DNA of 32,135 bases from an uncultured Collinsella sp. GTDB taxonomy: Bacteria; Actinomycetota; Coriobacteriia; Coriobacteriales; Coriobacteriaceae. The DNA lies in the NCBI GenBank assembly GCA_958408685.1, contig CATYLC010000023.1:1-32135 (forward strand), in the 5' to 3' direction. This document shows positions 16,956 through 24,847 of this stretch, piece after piece. Positions within the stretch are counted from its first letter, which is position 1. Every line of letters begins with the position of its first letter. The notes under the pieces were generated by a model that saw only the letters and a program-made list of their open reading frames with translations, ran no database searches and was not told the origin of the DNA. A program made the translations under genes and the position numbers.

Positions 16956-17813
16956 TTACTCTGCTTTGCCCACAGAGTTGAGGTTGGTCATGCGGATCTT
17001 AACCAGCTCGGTGATCTCACGCATGCCCTCCTTGGCCGGCTTCTTGGGGTCGAAGCAGGCGGGGTTCTCGGCCATGTAGGCCATGAAGCCCTTGGTGTAG
17101 GCCTGACGCAGCTCGGTGGCGTAGTTGACCTTGCAGATGCCGTTCTTCACAGCCTCGGCAACCTGTTCATCGGGCACACCGGAGGTGCCGTGCAGAACCA
17201 GCGGCACGTCGACGGCGTCGCGGATGGCCTTGACCACGGACTGCTCGATGTGCGGATCGCTCGTGTACACGCCGTGGCTGGTGCCAACGCCAATAGCGAG
17301 AGAGGTGCAGCCAGTGCGCTCGACGAACTCCTTGGCCTCAGCCGGATCGGTGTAGGGGCTCTCGCCCTCAACCGCGGGACCGTCGTCCTCCTTGCCGCCA
17401 ACCTTACCGAGCTCGGCCTCGACGGGCACGCCCATGGCGCGGCCAGCGTCGGCGACGGACTTGGTCAGGGCGATGTTGTCCTCGAAGGACTCGTGCGAAC
17501 CGTCGATCATGACAGAGGTGTAGCCCGTGCGGAAGGCCTGCATGCAGCGGTCATAGCCATCGCCGTGATCGAGGTGCAGAGCGACGGGCACGGAAGCGCG
17601 CTCGGCGGCAGCCTTGACCATGCCGTAGAAGTAGTCCAGACCAGCGGTCTTGATGGTGCCCGGGGTGGTCTGCATGATGACGGGGGACTTGGTCTCCTCG
17701 GCAGCGGCCAGAACGGCCATAACAAACTCGAGGTTCTCGACGTTGAACGCGCCGACGGCGTAGTGGCCGGCCTGAGCGTCCTTGAGCATCTTTTCGGTGG
17801 TAACAAGTGCCAT
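16956..17813 (-). CDS. Class II aldolase, GatY/KbaY-like (tagatose- or fructose-bisphosphate)
   Basis: A 285-residue zinc-dependent class II aldolase with HLDHG (H80, D82, H83), SVMIDGSH, VEAELGKVGGKEDD, GTSHGVY and LVLHGTSG. Several stretches (TPGTIKTAG, GTSHGVYTS, GICKVNYATELRQAY) resemble E. coli GatY/KbaY more than FbaA. Tagatose-1,6-bisphosphate is therefore a likely substrate, with fructose-1,6-bisphosphate the alternative. The lac region has kinase LacC but no LacD, so this enzyme could complete the tagatose path. The ATG at 17813 has AGGAG upstream; the longer in-frame extension to 17954 reads into the promoter. It is divergent from a DeoR regulator, as in gat/aga loci. Confidence 0.85.
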   Translation of the reverse strand: MALVTTEKMLKDAQAGHYAVGAFNVENLEFVMAVLAAAEETKSPVIMQTTPGTIKTAGLDYFYGMVKAAAERASVPVALHLDHGDGYDRCMQAFRTGYTSVMIDGSHESFEDNIALTKSVADAGRAMGVPVEAELGKVGGKEDDGPAVEGESPYTDPAEAKEFVERTGCTSLAIGVGTSHGVYTSDPHIEQSVVKAIRDAVDVPLVLHGTSGVPDEQVAEAVKNGICKVNYATELRQAYTKGFMAYMAENPACFDPKKPAKEGMREITELVKIRMTNLNSVGKAE

Positions 17814-17833
17814 GAGCGTTTGCTCCTCTCCCT

Positions 17834-17884
17834 CGCCCGCATCTGGACATCGGGCGTACGTGTCCGCAAGGCGTTTTACCTTGC
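17834..17884 (-). other. Two leader hairpins of the aldolase gene
   Basis: CGCCCG/CGGGCG (17834-17839 with 17851-17856) and GCAAGG/CCTTGC (17866-17871 with 17879-17884) lie in the 5' leader of the leftward aldolase gene. Both stems are short. They may affect transcript stability; no riboswitch family was recognised. Confidence 0.35.
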
Positions 17885-18019
17885 GTTTTGCTGCGCTCAT
17901 TGTATGAAATTCAGCGGCTCTGCATGTGCGAGATATTGAGCCCATGCAGGTCAATACAGTCGTTTTTGAAAAGTAAACGGAAGGAATTTGAGCCGAGCGG
18001 ACATGTTCGATATTGAATT

Positions 18020-18048
18020 TTGGGCGTTCAGCGTCTTTCTTTTATAGA
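18020..18048 (+). promoter_or_regulatory. Putative promoter of the deoR-type gene
   Basis: TTGGGC (18020-18025), 17-base spacer, TATAGA (18043-18048). Nearby repeats that could be operators are ATATTGA at 17933 and 18010, and GAAAATGAACGAAAAT at 18086-18101, a direct 10-base repeat reminiscent of DeoR-family sites. Confidence 0.4.
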
Positions 18049-18146
18049 AAAGATAAGTAATCGAAAGGTATTTTCTTACTCAAAAAGAAAATGAACGAAA
18101 ATAGAGTCAACACAATTCCTGCAAATTTGCCGAGAATGGAGCAGCT

Positions 18147-18950
18147 ATGGCCCACGCAACAACCCGAGCCTTCGCCGATGAGCGTCGTGCCGCCATCATG
18201 GAGATGCTCGAGCATAATGCCTCGGTGCAGGTAGCAGAAATCGCCCAGACCTTTGGCGTGTCCTCCGTTACCGCCCGCGCTGACCTGGACGCGCTCGCCG
18301 AAGCAGGCAAGCTGCGCCGCACGCATGGTGGTGCCGTATCGCTCCACAAGCGTCTGACTGTTTCCACGCAGGATCGCCGCATCAATGTCAACGTCGCCGC
18401 CAAGCAGGCCATCGCGCAAAGCGCCATCGAGCTCGTCAATGACGGCGACACGCTGCTCGTTGACTCGGGCACCACGGCGCTCGAGTTCGTCCGGCTCCTC
18501 GATCAGCGCGACGGCATCACCGTTATCACGGCCGACATTACCATCGCCGATTACATCGACGAAAGCATGCCCTCGGTCGATGTCGTCATGCTGGGCGGGG
18601 CGCTGCGCAAAGGTCATCGCTATCTGTACGGCCCACTTACCATGCAGGCGCTCCAAATGGTCCACGCCGATCTTGCCGTCATGTGCCCCGGCGCCTTTGT
18701 CTCCAGCTGCGGCTTTACGACCGACTTTCCCCAGATGGCCGAGACTAAAACGGCTATGATCGCCGCGGCCCATCAAAGCGTCGCCCTCATGGACGCCAGC
18801 AAGGTTAACGGACGCGGCATGTACCGCTTTGCCGAGCTGACCGATGTCGACGCCATCGTGATGGACCGTGACCCCGATCATGCCGTCGCCACCTCAATCG
18901 CCAAGACCGCCGACGGCGCACGTCCAAATCTCGTCATCGCCGGCGCTTAA
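18147..18950 (+). CDS. DeoR/GlpR-family sugar-responsive repressor
   Basis: A 267-residue regulator with the DeoR HTH at residues 10-63 (RRAAIMEMLEHNASVQVAEIAQTFGVSSVTARADLDAL...THGGA). A sugar-phosphate-binding DeoRC domain follows, with DSGTTALEF, LGGALRKGHRYLYGP, CGFTTDFPQMAETK and DASKVNGRG. GGAG precedes the ATG. It is divergent from the aldolase gene with a 333-base gap, so it probably controls that gene and itself in response to a phosphorylated sugar such as a tagatose or fructose phosphate. The ligand is inferred from context only. Confidence 0.88.
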   Translation: MAHATTRAFADERRAAIMEMLEHNASVQVAEIAQTFGVSSVTARADLDALAEAGKLRRTHGGAVSLHKRLTVSTQDRRINVNVAAKQAIAQSAIELVNDGDTLLVDSGTTALEFVRLLDQRDGITVITADITIADYIDESMPSVDVVMLGGALRKGHRYLYGPLTMQALQMVHADLAVMCPGAFVSSCGFTTDFPQMAETKTAMIAAAHQSVALMDASKVNGRGMYRFAELTDVDAIVMDRDPDHAVATSIAKTADGARPNLVIAGA

Positions 18951-18953
18951 ACA

Positions 18954-18994
18954 AAAACCACCACAAAGGTGCCTGTCCCCTTTGTGATGGTTTT
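18954..18994. terminator. Bidirectional terminator between deoR-type gene and flavodiiron gene
   Basis: Stem AAAACCACCACAAAGG (18954-18969) with CCTTTGTGATGGTTTT (18979-18994), one mismatch. A-runs and T-runs flank it, so it works in both directions between convergent genes. The loop TGCCTGTCC resembles a segment at 10380-10405 (AAACCTGTCCC). Confidence 0.8.
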
Positions 18995-19017
18995 GCTCGT
19001 TAAAAGTGAAAATATCG

Positions 19018-20178
19018 CTACTTGGACAGCTCGTCGGCGAGGGCCTCGATCTGAGCGCGCGAGGCGTCGTTGAGCGAACCCAGGACAGTCACCTTGTTCT
19101 GCGTCAGGGTGATGTCCTTCATGCCCTCGAGCTCCTTGGTCATAACCTTGGCAGCAGCGGGCGCCCAAGAGCCGGCCTCAACGAGCGCCACCGTACGGTT
19201 CTGATAGGCGTGCTCGGCAAGCGTGTGGATAAAGGTGCTCATGAACGGGAAGATCTCGCCCTGATAGGTGATGGAGGCGAGTACCAGTCGGTCATAGCGG
19301 AACGCATCCTCAACGGCCTCAGCCATATCGTCGCGAGCCAGGTCAAAGACGGAAACCTTCTGGCCGCGAGCCTCAAGCGCAGATGCGAGTTCCTCGACGG
19401 CAGCCTTCAGATGGCCATACACGCTCGCATAGGCGATCGTGATGCCCTCGTCCTCGGGCTGATAGCTCGACCAGGTGTTATAGGTATCGAGATAATAGCC
19501 CAGATTCTCGGTCAGCACGGGGCCGTGGAGCGGGCAGATGATCTGGATGTCCAGGTCGGCGGCCTTCTTGAGGACGGCCTGTACGAACTTGCCGAACTTA
19601 CCGACGATGCCAAAGTAGTAGCGGCGAGCCTCGCAAGCCCAGCCCTCGGGATCCTCGATGTCGTTGGCGCCAAACTTGCCAAAGCCGTCAGCGCTAAAGA
19701 GCACCTTGTCGGTGGCCTCGTAAGAGAACAGCACCTCGGGCCAGTGAACGTTGGGGGCGCCGATAAAGGTCAGGCTGTGGCCGCCCAGATCGAGCACATC
19801 GCCCTCTTTGACGACCATCTTGCGCTCGGGGAAGTCGGTGCCAAAGTAGTTGACCATCATGCGGAAGGCGCCCATGCTAGCCACGATCTGCGCCTGGGGA
19901 TAGCGCTCCATAAAGGCGGCAATGCCGGCGGAGTGATCGGGCTCCATGTGATGGACAACCAGGTAGTCGGGCGTACGGCCGTCGAGCGCGGCCTCGAGGT
20001 TGCCGAGCCACTCGTCAACAAAACCGCCGTCGACTGAATCGGCGACAGCGATTTTATCGCCCAAGATAACGTAGCTGTTATATGCCATACCGTTCTCGGA
20101 CACGTCGTACTGGCCCTCGAACAGGTCAATGTCGTGATCGTCGACACCGATGTAGCGGATATCCTTGGTGATCTCCAT
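19018..20178 (-). CDS. Flavodiiron protein (oxygen/nitric oxide reductase)
   Basis: A 386-residue cytoplasmic enzyme with an N-terminal metallo-beta-lactamase-like diiron domain and a C-terminal flavodoxin domain. Iron ligands visible: H77-x-E79-x-D81-H82 (HMEPDH), H145 (NVHWPE), D164 (SADGFGKFG) and H218 (CPLHGP). The flavodoxin part begins near AYASVYGHLKAAVEEL, with ITYQGEIFPFM and EAGSWAPAAAK. No rubredoxin or flavin reductase domain is fused. It would protect oxygen-sensitive enzymes such as glycyl-radical PFL by reducing O2 or NO. The ATG at 20178 has AGGAGG nine bases upstream. An extended -10 (TGC-TATGAT, 20216-20224 on the reverse strand) is a possible promoter. Confidence 0.93.
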   Translation of the reverse strand: MEITKDIRYIGVDDHDIDLFEGQYDVSENGMAYNSYVILGDKIAVADSVDGGFVDEWLGNLEAALDGRTPDYLVVHHMEPDHSAGIAAFMERYPQAQIVASMGAFRMMVNYFGTDFPERKMVVKEGDVLDLGGHSLTFIGAPNVHWPEVLFSYEATDKVLFSADGFGKFGANDIEDPEGWACEARRYYFGIVGKFGKFVQAVLKKAADLDIQIICPLHGPVLTENLGYYLDTYNTWSSYQPEDEGITIAYASVYGHLKAAVEELASALEARGQKVSVFDLARDDMAEAVEDAFRYDRLVLASITYQGEIFPFMSTFIHTLAEHAYQNRTVALVEAGSWAPAAAKVMTKELEGMKDITLTQNKVTVLGSLNDASRAQIEALADELSK

Positions 20179-20307
20179 CAGGCAAAGCCTCCTAGATAGA
20201 CAAAAGAACCCTTCTATCATAGCACTCGCCTTCATAGCCACGGCTATCTGTCAGCATCCTTATCGATTGTTATTGAGGCGGAATATACCGCCGTTGACCT
20301 GCACAAA

Positions 20308-21339
20308 CTATGCGCGCGGTATCGCCGTGCTATGTCGAATAATGAGCTGGCCGGGAATACGAATGGCAACGGTTTTGCCCGCCGTACCCGCCTCGGGAAC
20401 CGCATGCTCAAACACCTCGCGTCCGCGCTGATGTAGATCGAATCGCACGGTCGTGAGCTCGTTGTGTGCCACAAAATCATCGAGTGAATCGTCGACGCCC
20501 ACCACGCTCACGTCCTCGGGCACGCGCAGGCCGCTATCACGCAGCGCGGCAATCGCGCCATTTGCCATCTGATCGTTTGCCGCGTAAATCGCCGTCATAC
20601 TGCGGTCATGCTCGGCCAGGTACCTGCCGGCTTCGTAACCGCTGTTGGCAGACCAGTCGCCCTCGAGCGGCTCAGCCGGCTCGATGTGTTTACGCTCGAG
20701 TGCATCCTGCCAACCGGCGCGACGAAATTGCTCGTCGACCGAGAACGACGGGCCGCCAATATAGCGAATTTGCTCGTGACCCAGCTCAAACAGGTGATCC
20801 ATAAGCAAGAGCGAGCAGCCGTAATGATCGGAGTCGACCGTGGTCACCCGCGGGTGCGCGTACATGGTAACGATGACCGTGCCAATGCCCGGCAGTGGAT
20901 CAAACGTCTCAAAATCGGGCGCCATGCGGCTCATGCCGATGATGATGCCGTCCACGGGCAGCGCTGCCATACGACGCGTGGCCTCAGCAAGCGAAAACTC
21001 CTCGGTCTTGGACATCTCGACCAGCGTGATGGCGCAATTATGCTCGCGAGCAGCGCTGGCGATGCCGTCGATCATTGAGAGGTTGCCAAACTTGGTGACA
21101 TCGTTGACGCACAGGCCGACCGAATGGTAACGGCCGTCGCGCAGCGAGCGACCGGCATAGCTCGGACGGAAACCGAGCTCCTGCATGGCGGCCTGCACGC
21201 GCTGGCGCGTCTGCTCGTTAACGTTGGGCAAGCCGTTGGCGACGCGCGAAACCGTCTGCTGCGAAACGCCGGCAGCGCGGGCGACGTCGGCCATGGAAAC
21301 CGGACGCGAACTAATATCGTTGGACGGGCGCCTTGCCAC
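20308..21339 (-). CDS. LacI-family repressor of the galKT locus
   Basis: A 343-residue LacI/GalR regulator. HTH SMADVARAAGVSQQTVSRVANG (residues 15-36), hinge segment RPSYAGRSLRDGRYHSVGL, then the periplasmic-binding-like effector domain (PVDGIIIGMS, AIYAANDQMANGAIAALRDSG, DVSVVGVDDS). The GTG start at 21339 is chosen because GAAGGTG lies just upstream and the length then matches its paralogue at 30006 (334 residues); the in-frame ATG at 21408 has no site. It is divergent from galK with three operators in between. It probably represses galKT and itself, with galactose or a derivative as inducer. Confidence 0.9.
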   Translation of the reverse strand: MARRPSNDISSRPVSMADVARAAGVSQQTVSRVANGLPNVNEQTRQRVQAAMQELGFRPSYAGRSLRDGRYHSVGLCVNDVTKFGNLSMIDGIASAAREHNCAITLVEMSKTEEFSLAEATRRMAALPVDGIIIGMSRMAPDFETFDPLPGIGTVIVTMYAHPRVTTVDSDHYGCSLLLMDHLFELGHEQIRYIGGPSFSVDEQFRRAGWQDALERKHIEPAEPLEGDWSANSGYEAGRYLAEHDRSMTAIYAANDQMANGAIAALRDSGLRVPEDVSVVGVDDSLDDFVAHNELTTVRFDLHQRGREVFEHAVPEAGTAGKTVAIRIPGQLIIRHSTAIPRA

Positions 21340-21432
21340 AGGATCACCTTCACCCTTGCGAGATTTGAATAGCGTGAATGTCGGCCCGAGCGGAAACACG
21401 CCCCGCACCGAGGCCCGCTATCGTGGGACGCA

Positions 21433-21446
21433 TGTTAACGTACTCT
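21433..21446 (+). promoter_or_regulatory. LacI-type operator gal-O1
   Basis: TGTTAACGTACTCT, half-sites TGTTAA and TACTCT around CG, about 95 bases upstream of the divergent LacI gene; it may serve autoregulation. Confidence 0.65.
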
Positions 21447-21491
21447 ACTTTTTCTATCAGCGGTTCTTTTGCTCCATATGTCCATACAGCC

Positions 21492-21504
21492 ACACCGTTC
21501 ACGG
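21492..21504 (+). promoter_or_regulatory. ACCGTTCACGG motif upstream of galK
   Basis: ACACCGTTCACGG matches the motif seen upstream of pflB, lacA, lacF and lacE. It lies between gal-O1 and gal-O2. Confidence 0.4.
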
Positions 21505-21555
21505 CCGAAAATCTACCGATTACCAGATTCTCAAAAAAGGAGATACGTTGTGCTA

Positions 21556-21569
21556 TGAGTACGTTAACA
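21556..21569 (-). promoter_or_regulatory. LacI-type operator gal-O2 (inverted)
   Basis: TGAGTACGTTAACA is the reverse complement of TGTTAACGTACTCA, identical to gal-O3 in the opposite direction. Confidence 0.7.
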
Positions 21570-21619
21570 TACCCTTTAACGTGCGGTGCCGCGACCGTCT
21601 GGTTTGTGGTGCTCAAAAT

Positions 21620-21633
21620 TGTTAACGTACTCA
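21620..21633 (+). promoter_or_regulatory. LacI-type operator gal-O3
   Basis: TGTTAACGTACTCA, immediately before CATAAT (a possible -10), 45 bases upstream of the galK ATG. Its position suits direct blocking of galK transcription. Confidence 0.7.
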
Positions 21634-21677
21634 TAATGACACGGACCAGTCTCTCCGGCGTCAAGGAAAGGACCCAT

Positions 21678-22883
21678 ATGACCGCCCCCGACGAAAAGAC
21701 ACTCGCCACGCTCACCAAGCTGTTTGAGGAGGAGTTTGGCCCCATCGGCGATCGCCAGGTGCTCTATGTGCACGCGCCCGGCCGTTCCGAGATCAGTGGC
21801 AACCACACCGACCACGAGGGTGGCCACGTTATCGCCGGCTCGCTCGATGTCGCCGTTGACGGCATTGCCGTGGCGACCGACTCCAACAAGATTCGCGTCG
21901 CCGACGAGGGCTATCCTACGTTTGAGATCACGCTCGACACGCTGGATATTCAAGAGTCCGAGAAGGGCACGTCCGCGAGCCTCGTACGCGGCATGGCCCA
22001 CGAAATCGCTGCCCTGGGTGTTGAGCCCCACGGCTTCGACTTCGCCTTCACCTGCTCCGTCCCCTCGGGTGGCGGCCTTTCCAGCTCTGCCGCCGTCGAA
22101 GCCGCGTACGGTCGTGCCATGGAGACGCTCTGGGACGCACCCGCCATCGAGCCCGTCGCGCTCGCCCAGATGAGCCAGCGCACCGAGAACAACTATTACG
22201 GCAAGCCCTGCGGTCTGATGGACCAGGCCGCCGTTTGCTTGGGCGGCCTCGCCTACATGGACTTTGAGGATCAGGTTCAGCCTAAAACCCAGAAGCTCGA
22301 GCTCAACTTTGAGGATCACGGCTATGCGCTCGTGCTCGTTAAGGTCGGTGCCGATCACGTGGCAGCCACCGACGACTACGCCGCCGTTCCGCGCGAGATG
22401 CAGGACGTCGCCGCCGAGTTCGGCAAGGCACGCCTGTGCGAGGTAAACGTGGCGGACTTTGACGCCAAGCTCCCCGAGCTGCGCGCCAAGCTGGGCGACC
22501 GCGCCTGCCTGCGCGCCGTTCACTACTGGTACGAGAACGGCCTGGTCGACAAGCGCTGGGCGGCCCTGAACGCCGGCGACATTGACCAGTTCCTGGTCCT
22601 GACGCGCGAGTCCGGCGCCAGCTCCGCCATGTACCTGCAGAATGTTGTTGCCAAGCTGGGCTCAGAGCAGCCCTCGATGTATGCCCTGGCACTGGCCGAG
22701 CACGTGCTCGACGGCCGCGGCGCCGTCCGTATCCACGGTGGCGGCTTTGGTGGCACCATCCAGGCCTTCGTGCCGCTCGACCTGGTCGACGCCTTCATTG
22801 CCAAGATGAACGGCTGGCTGGGCGAGGGCTCTGCCCGTCACTACGCAATTTCTGACAAGGGGGCTTACGCGGCATGGCTGTAA
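21678..22883 (+). CDS. galK: Galactokinase
   Basis: GHMP kinase that makes galactose-1-phosphate from galactose and ATP. The 401 residues show the galactokinase signature GRSEISGNHTDHEGG (canonical GR-x4-GEHTD form with Asn for Glu), the ATP loop PSGGGLSSSAAVE and the late motif GGGFGGT. ATG 21678 follows AAGGAAAGGA; the frame is open upstream to 21378 but that stretch holds the operators. It overlaps galT by 10 bases, so the two are translated from one message. GalE is not in the window. Confidence 0.93.
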   Translation: MTAPDEKTLATLTKLFEEEFGPIGDRQVLYVHAPGRSEISGNHTDHEGGHVIAGSLDVAVDGIAVATDSNKIRVADEGYPTFEITLDTLDIQESEKGTSASLVRGMAHEIAALGVEPHGFDFAFTCSVPSGGGLSSSAAVEAAYGRAMETLWDAPAIEPVALAQMSQRTENNYYGKPCGLMDQAAVCLGGLAYMDFEDQVQPKTQKLELNFEDHGYALVLVKVGADHVAATDDYAAVPREMQDVAAEFGKARLCEVNVADFDAKLPELRAKLGDRACLRAVHYWYENGLVDKRWAALNAGDIDQFLVLTRESGASSAMYLQNVVAKLGSEQPSMYALALAEHVLDGRGAVRIHGGGFGGTIQAFVPLDLVDAFIAKMNGWLGEGSARHYAISDKGAYAAWL

Positions 22884-24502
22884 TGACTGATGTGCGCGAG
22901 GCCGCGCAGGGCCTCATCGAGTATGCCATCCATCGATCGATGATCGGACAGGACGACCGCATCTGGGCCTACAACACCATTCTGGAGTGCATCGGTGCTA
23001 CGGGCCCGGCGCTCGACATGGCCTGGGCGCTCAAGACCGAGAAGATTTCGATCTTGCACCCCGATACCCTGCCCGACTTTGACCTGGAGAGCACGCTTAC
23101 CGCGCTTTCCGAGGCTGCCGTTGCCAACAGCGCCGCCGAGGATACGACATCGGGCCGCGACCGTATTGCCATGCGCATCATGGGTGTGCTCATGCCGAGG
23201 CCTTCGGTTGTAAACGAGGAGTTCAACGGCCGCATGGGCGTCAACGAGCCCCGCGCCGCGACCGACTGGTTCTACGGCCTGTGCTGCGACGCCGGCTACG
23301 TGCGCCGTGCCGCCATCGCGCGCAACATCAAATGGAGCACCCCCACCAACTGGGGCGATCTTGAGATCACCATCAACCTGTCCAAGCCCGAGAAGGACCC
23401 GCGCGACATTGCCGCGGCCGGCGCCGCAAAGAACACGGGCGAGAAGTACCCCGCCTGTCAGCTCTGCATCGAAAACGAGGGCTATCCCGGACGCTCTGCC
23501 GCAGCCGACGGCGGCGCTCACCCCGCCCGCCAGAATCTGCGCGTTATCCCCATTCAGCTCAACGGCGAGCGCTGGGGCTTCCAGTACAGCCCGTATGCGT
23601 ACTTTAACGAGCACTGCATTGCCATGAGCTCCGAGCATCGCCCGATGCACGTCGACCGTAAGGGACTGACCTGCCTGCTCGATTTTGTGGACCTGTTCCC
23701 GCACTACTTCATCGGTTCCAACGCCGACCTGCCCATCGTGGGCGGCTCGATTCTGTCGCACGACCACTTCCAGGGTGGCGCGCACGAGTTCCCCATGATG
23801 CACGCCGCCGAGGTCTCGCAGTTTAGCGTGCCCGGCTTTGACCAGGTCAGCGGTACCGTGTTGCAGTGGCCGCTTTCGGTGCTGCGCCTGCGCTCGCATG
23901 ACCGCGCTCAGCTGCTCGACGCTGCCGAGAAGATTATCCTCGCCTGGCGCGAGTGGACCGATGAGTCCGTGGGCGTTATCGCGCACACAGCCGATGGCGT
24001 GGCGCACAACACCGTGACGCCCGTCATCCGCCGCGTCGACTCTCGCGGCAACGCCGGCGGCGAGATCTACGAGGCCTACCTGGCGCTTCGCTGCAATATC
24101 ACGACCGACAAGCATCCGCTGGGCGTATTCCACCCGCATGCCGAGTATCACCATATTAAAAAGGAGAACATCGGCCTGATCGAGGTCATGGGCCTGGCCA
24201 TTTTGCCGCCACGCTTGGTTCCCGAGCTCGGCGCTGTCCGCGAGCACTTGCTGGCAGCCAAGGCCGATGCCAGCTACGACCTTGCCGGTGCGCTCGAGGG
24301 CGATGATCTTTGCCGCAGCCATGCCGCGTGGGCCGAGGATGTCTATGCCCGCCGCGCCGATGAGCTTACGGCCGACAACGCCATCGATATCCTGCACGAG
24401 GAGGTCGGCATGGTGTTTGGCCACGTGCTCGACAACGCCGGCGTCTTTAAGTGGGACGAAGCAGGACGCGCCGCCCAACAGCGCTTTATCGACTCGCTAT
24501 AG
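22874..24502 (+). CDS. galT: Galactose-1-phosphate uridylyltransferase, class 2
   Basis: A 542-residue GalT of the Firmicutes-type class (GalT2), longer than the E. coli enzyme (about 350). It transfers UMP between UDP-glucose and galactose-1-phosphate. The active-site region SHDHFQGGAH (His-x-His-x-Gln) lies near residue 295; other family stretches are NEHCIAMSSEHRPM and GVFHPHAEYHHIKKENIGLIEVMGLAILP. ATG 22874 (AAGGGGG ten bases upstream) is preferred to ATG 22883, which overlaps the galK stop as TAATG. A strong terminator follows at 24549. Confidence 0.93.
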   Translation: MAVMTDVREAAQGLIEYAIHRSMIGQDDRIWAYNTILECIGATGPALDMAWALKTEKISILHPDTLPDFDLESTLTALSEAAVANSAAEDTTSGRDRIAMRIMGVLMPRPSVVNEEFNGRMGVNEPRAATDWFYGLCCDAGYVRRAAIARNIKWSTPTNWGDLEITINLSKPEKDPRDIAAAGAAKNTGEKYPACQLCIENEGYPGRSAAADGGAHPARQNLRVIPIQLNGERWGFQYSPYAYFNEHCIAMSSEHRPMHVDRKGLTCLLDFVDLFPHYFIGSNADLPIVGGSILSHDHFQGGAHEFPMMHAAEVSQFSVPGFDQVSGTVLQWPLSVLRLRSHDRAQLLDAAEKIILAWREWTDESVGVIAHTADGVAHNTVTPVIRRVDSRGNAGGEIYEAYLALRCNITTDKHPLGVFHPHAEYHHIKKENIGLIEVMGLAILPPRLVPELGAVREHLLAAKADASYDLAGALEGDDLCRSHAAWAEDVYARRADELTADNAIDILHEEVGMVFGHVLDNAGVFKWDEAGRAAQQRFIDSL

Positions 24503-24548
24503 CATGCGAGCTCGAACGCACGCACTCAACAAATAGCGTCTACACGAC

Positions 24549-24589
24549 AACGGCGCCCGCCGGCAACATCACCGACGGGCGCCGTTTTT
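24549..24589 (+). terminator. Intrinsic terminator of galKT
   Basis: Stem AACGGCGCCCG (24549-24559) with CGGGCGCCGTT (24576-24586), an inner CGG/CCG pair, then TTTTT. Confidence 0.9.
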
Positions 24590-24594
24590 GAGTG

Positions 24595-24663
24595 TAGTCA
24601 TTGGGGTCATTCTTAAGGGGCGTTCTTAAACGACTAGTCATTAAAGAGCGTCCCCAATGACTA
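24595..24663. repeat. REP-like palindrome
   Basis: TAGTCATTGGGG (24595-24606) and CCCCAATGACTA (24652-24663) are exact inverted ends. GGGGCGTTCTTAA and TTAAAGAGCGTCCCC inside offer an alternative pairing. It is related to 11651-11729 and lies at the far end of the structured element after lacC, as the 11651 copy lies after aroG. Confidence 0.6.
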
Positions 24664-24696
24664 CTTGCGACCAAGGCAACGCCGGTGTCTTGGCAA

Positions 24697-24847
24697 CGAC
24701 AGCGAAAACGCCCCTAAGCGAGCAAGGTGACGTGAAAGAGGAGGGCATTAACCTTTTGGTCATGCCCGACGATTGAACGTCAGATTGCCGCTTAGGGGCG
24801 TTTGCAGCGTCGCGCCGTTACGCGGTTTGGTAAAACCGCGTAACCCT
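24697..24847 (-). ncRNA. Structured 3'-UTR element abutting lacC stop (copy 2)
   Basis: Read leftward it begins right after the lacC stop. P1 is GTTACGCGGTTT-TACC-AAACCGCGTAAC (24844-24817). The linker and box CAATCTGACGTTCAA (24787-24773) follow, then the hairpin GGGCAT-GACC-AAAA-GGTT-A-ATGCCC (24767-24743). A perfect 15-bp stem (24706-24720 with 24789-24803, AAACGCCCCTAAGCG) encloses the middle part; this stem is not evident in the aroG copy. Compensatory differences from copy 1 support a selected RNA structure. It may act as terminator, stabiliser or small RNA. Confidence 0.65.

Noticed and set aside
20277..20292. GGCGG/CCGCC hairpin after the gal LacI gene
   Set aside because: Only five base pairs and no T-tract; not enough for a terminator call.
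22865..24478. 537-codon reverse frame opposite galT
   Set aside because: Shadow of galT; low-complexity composition and no start context.
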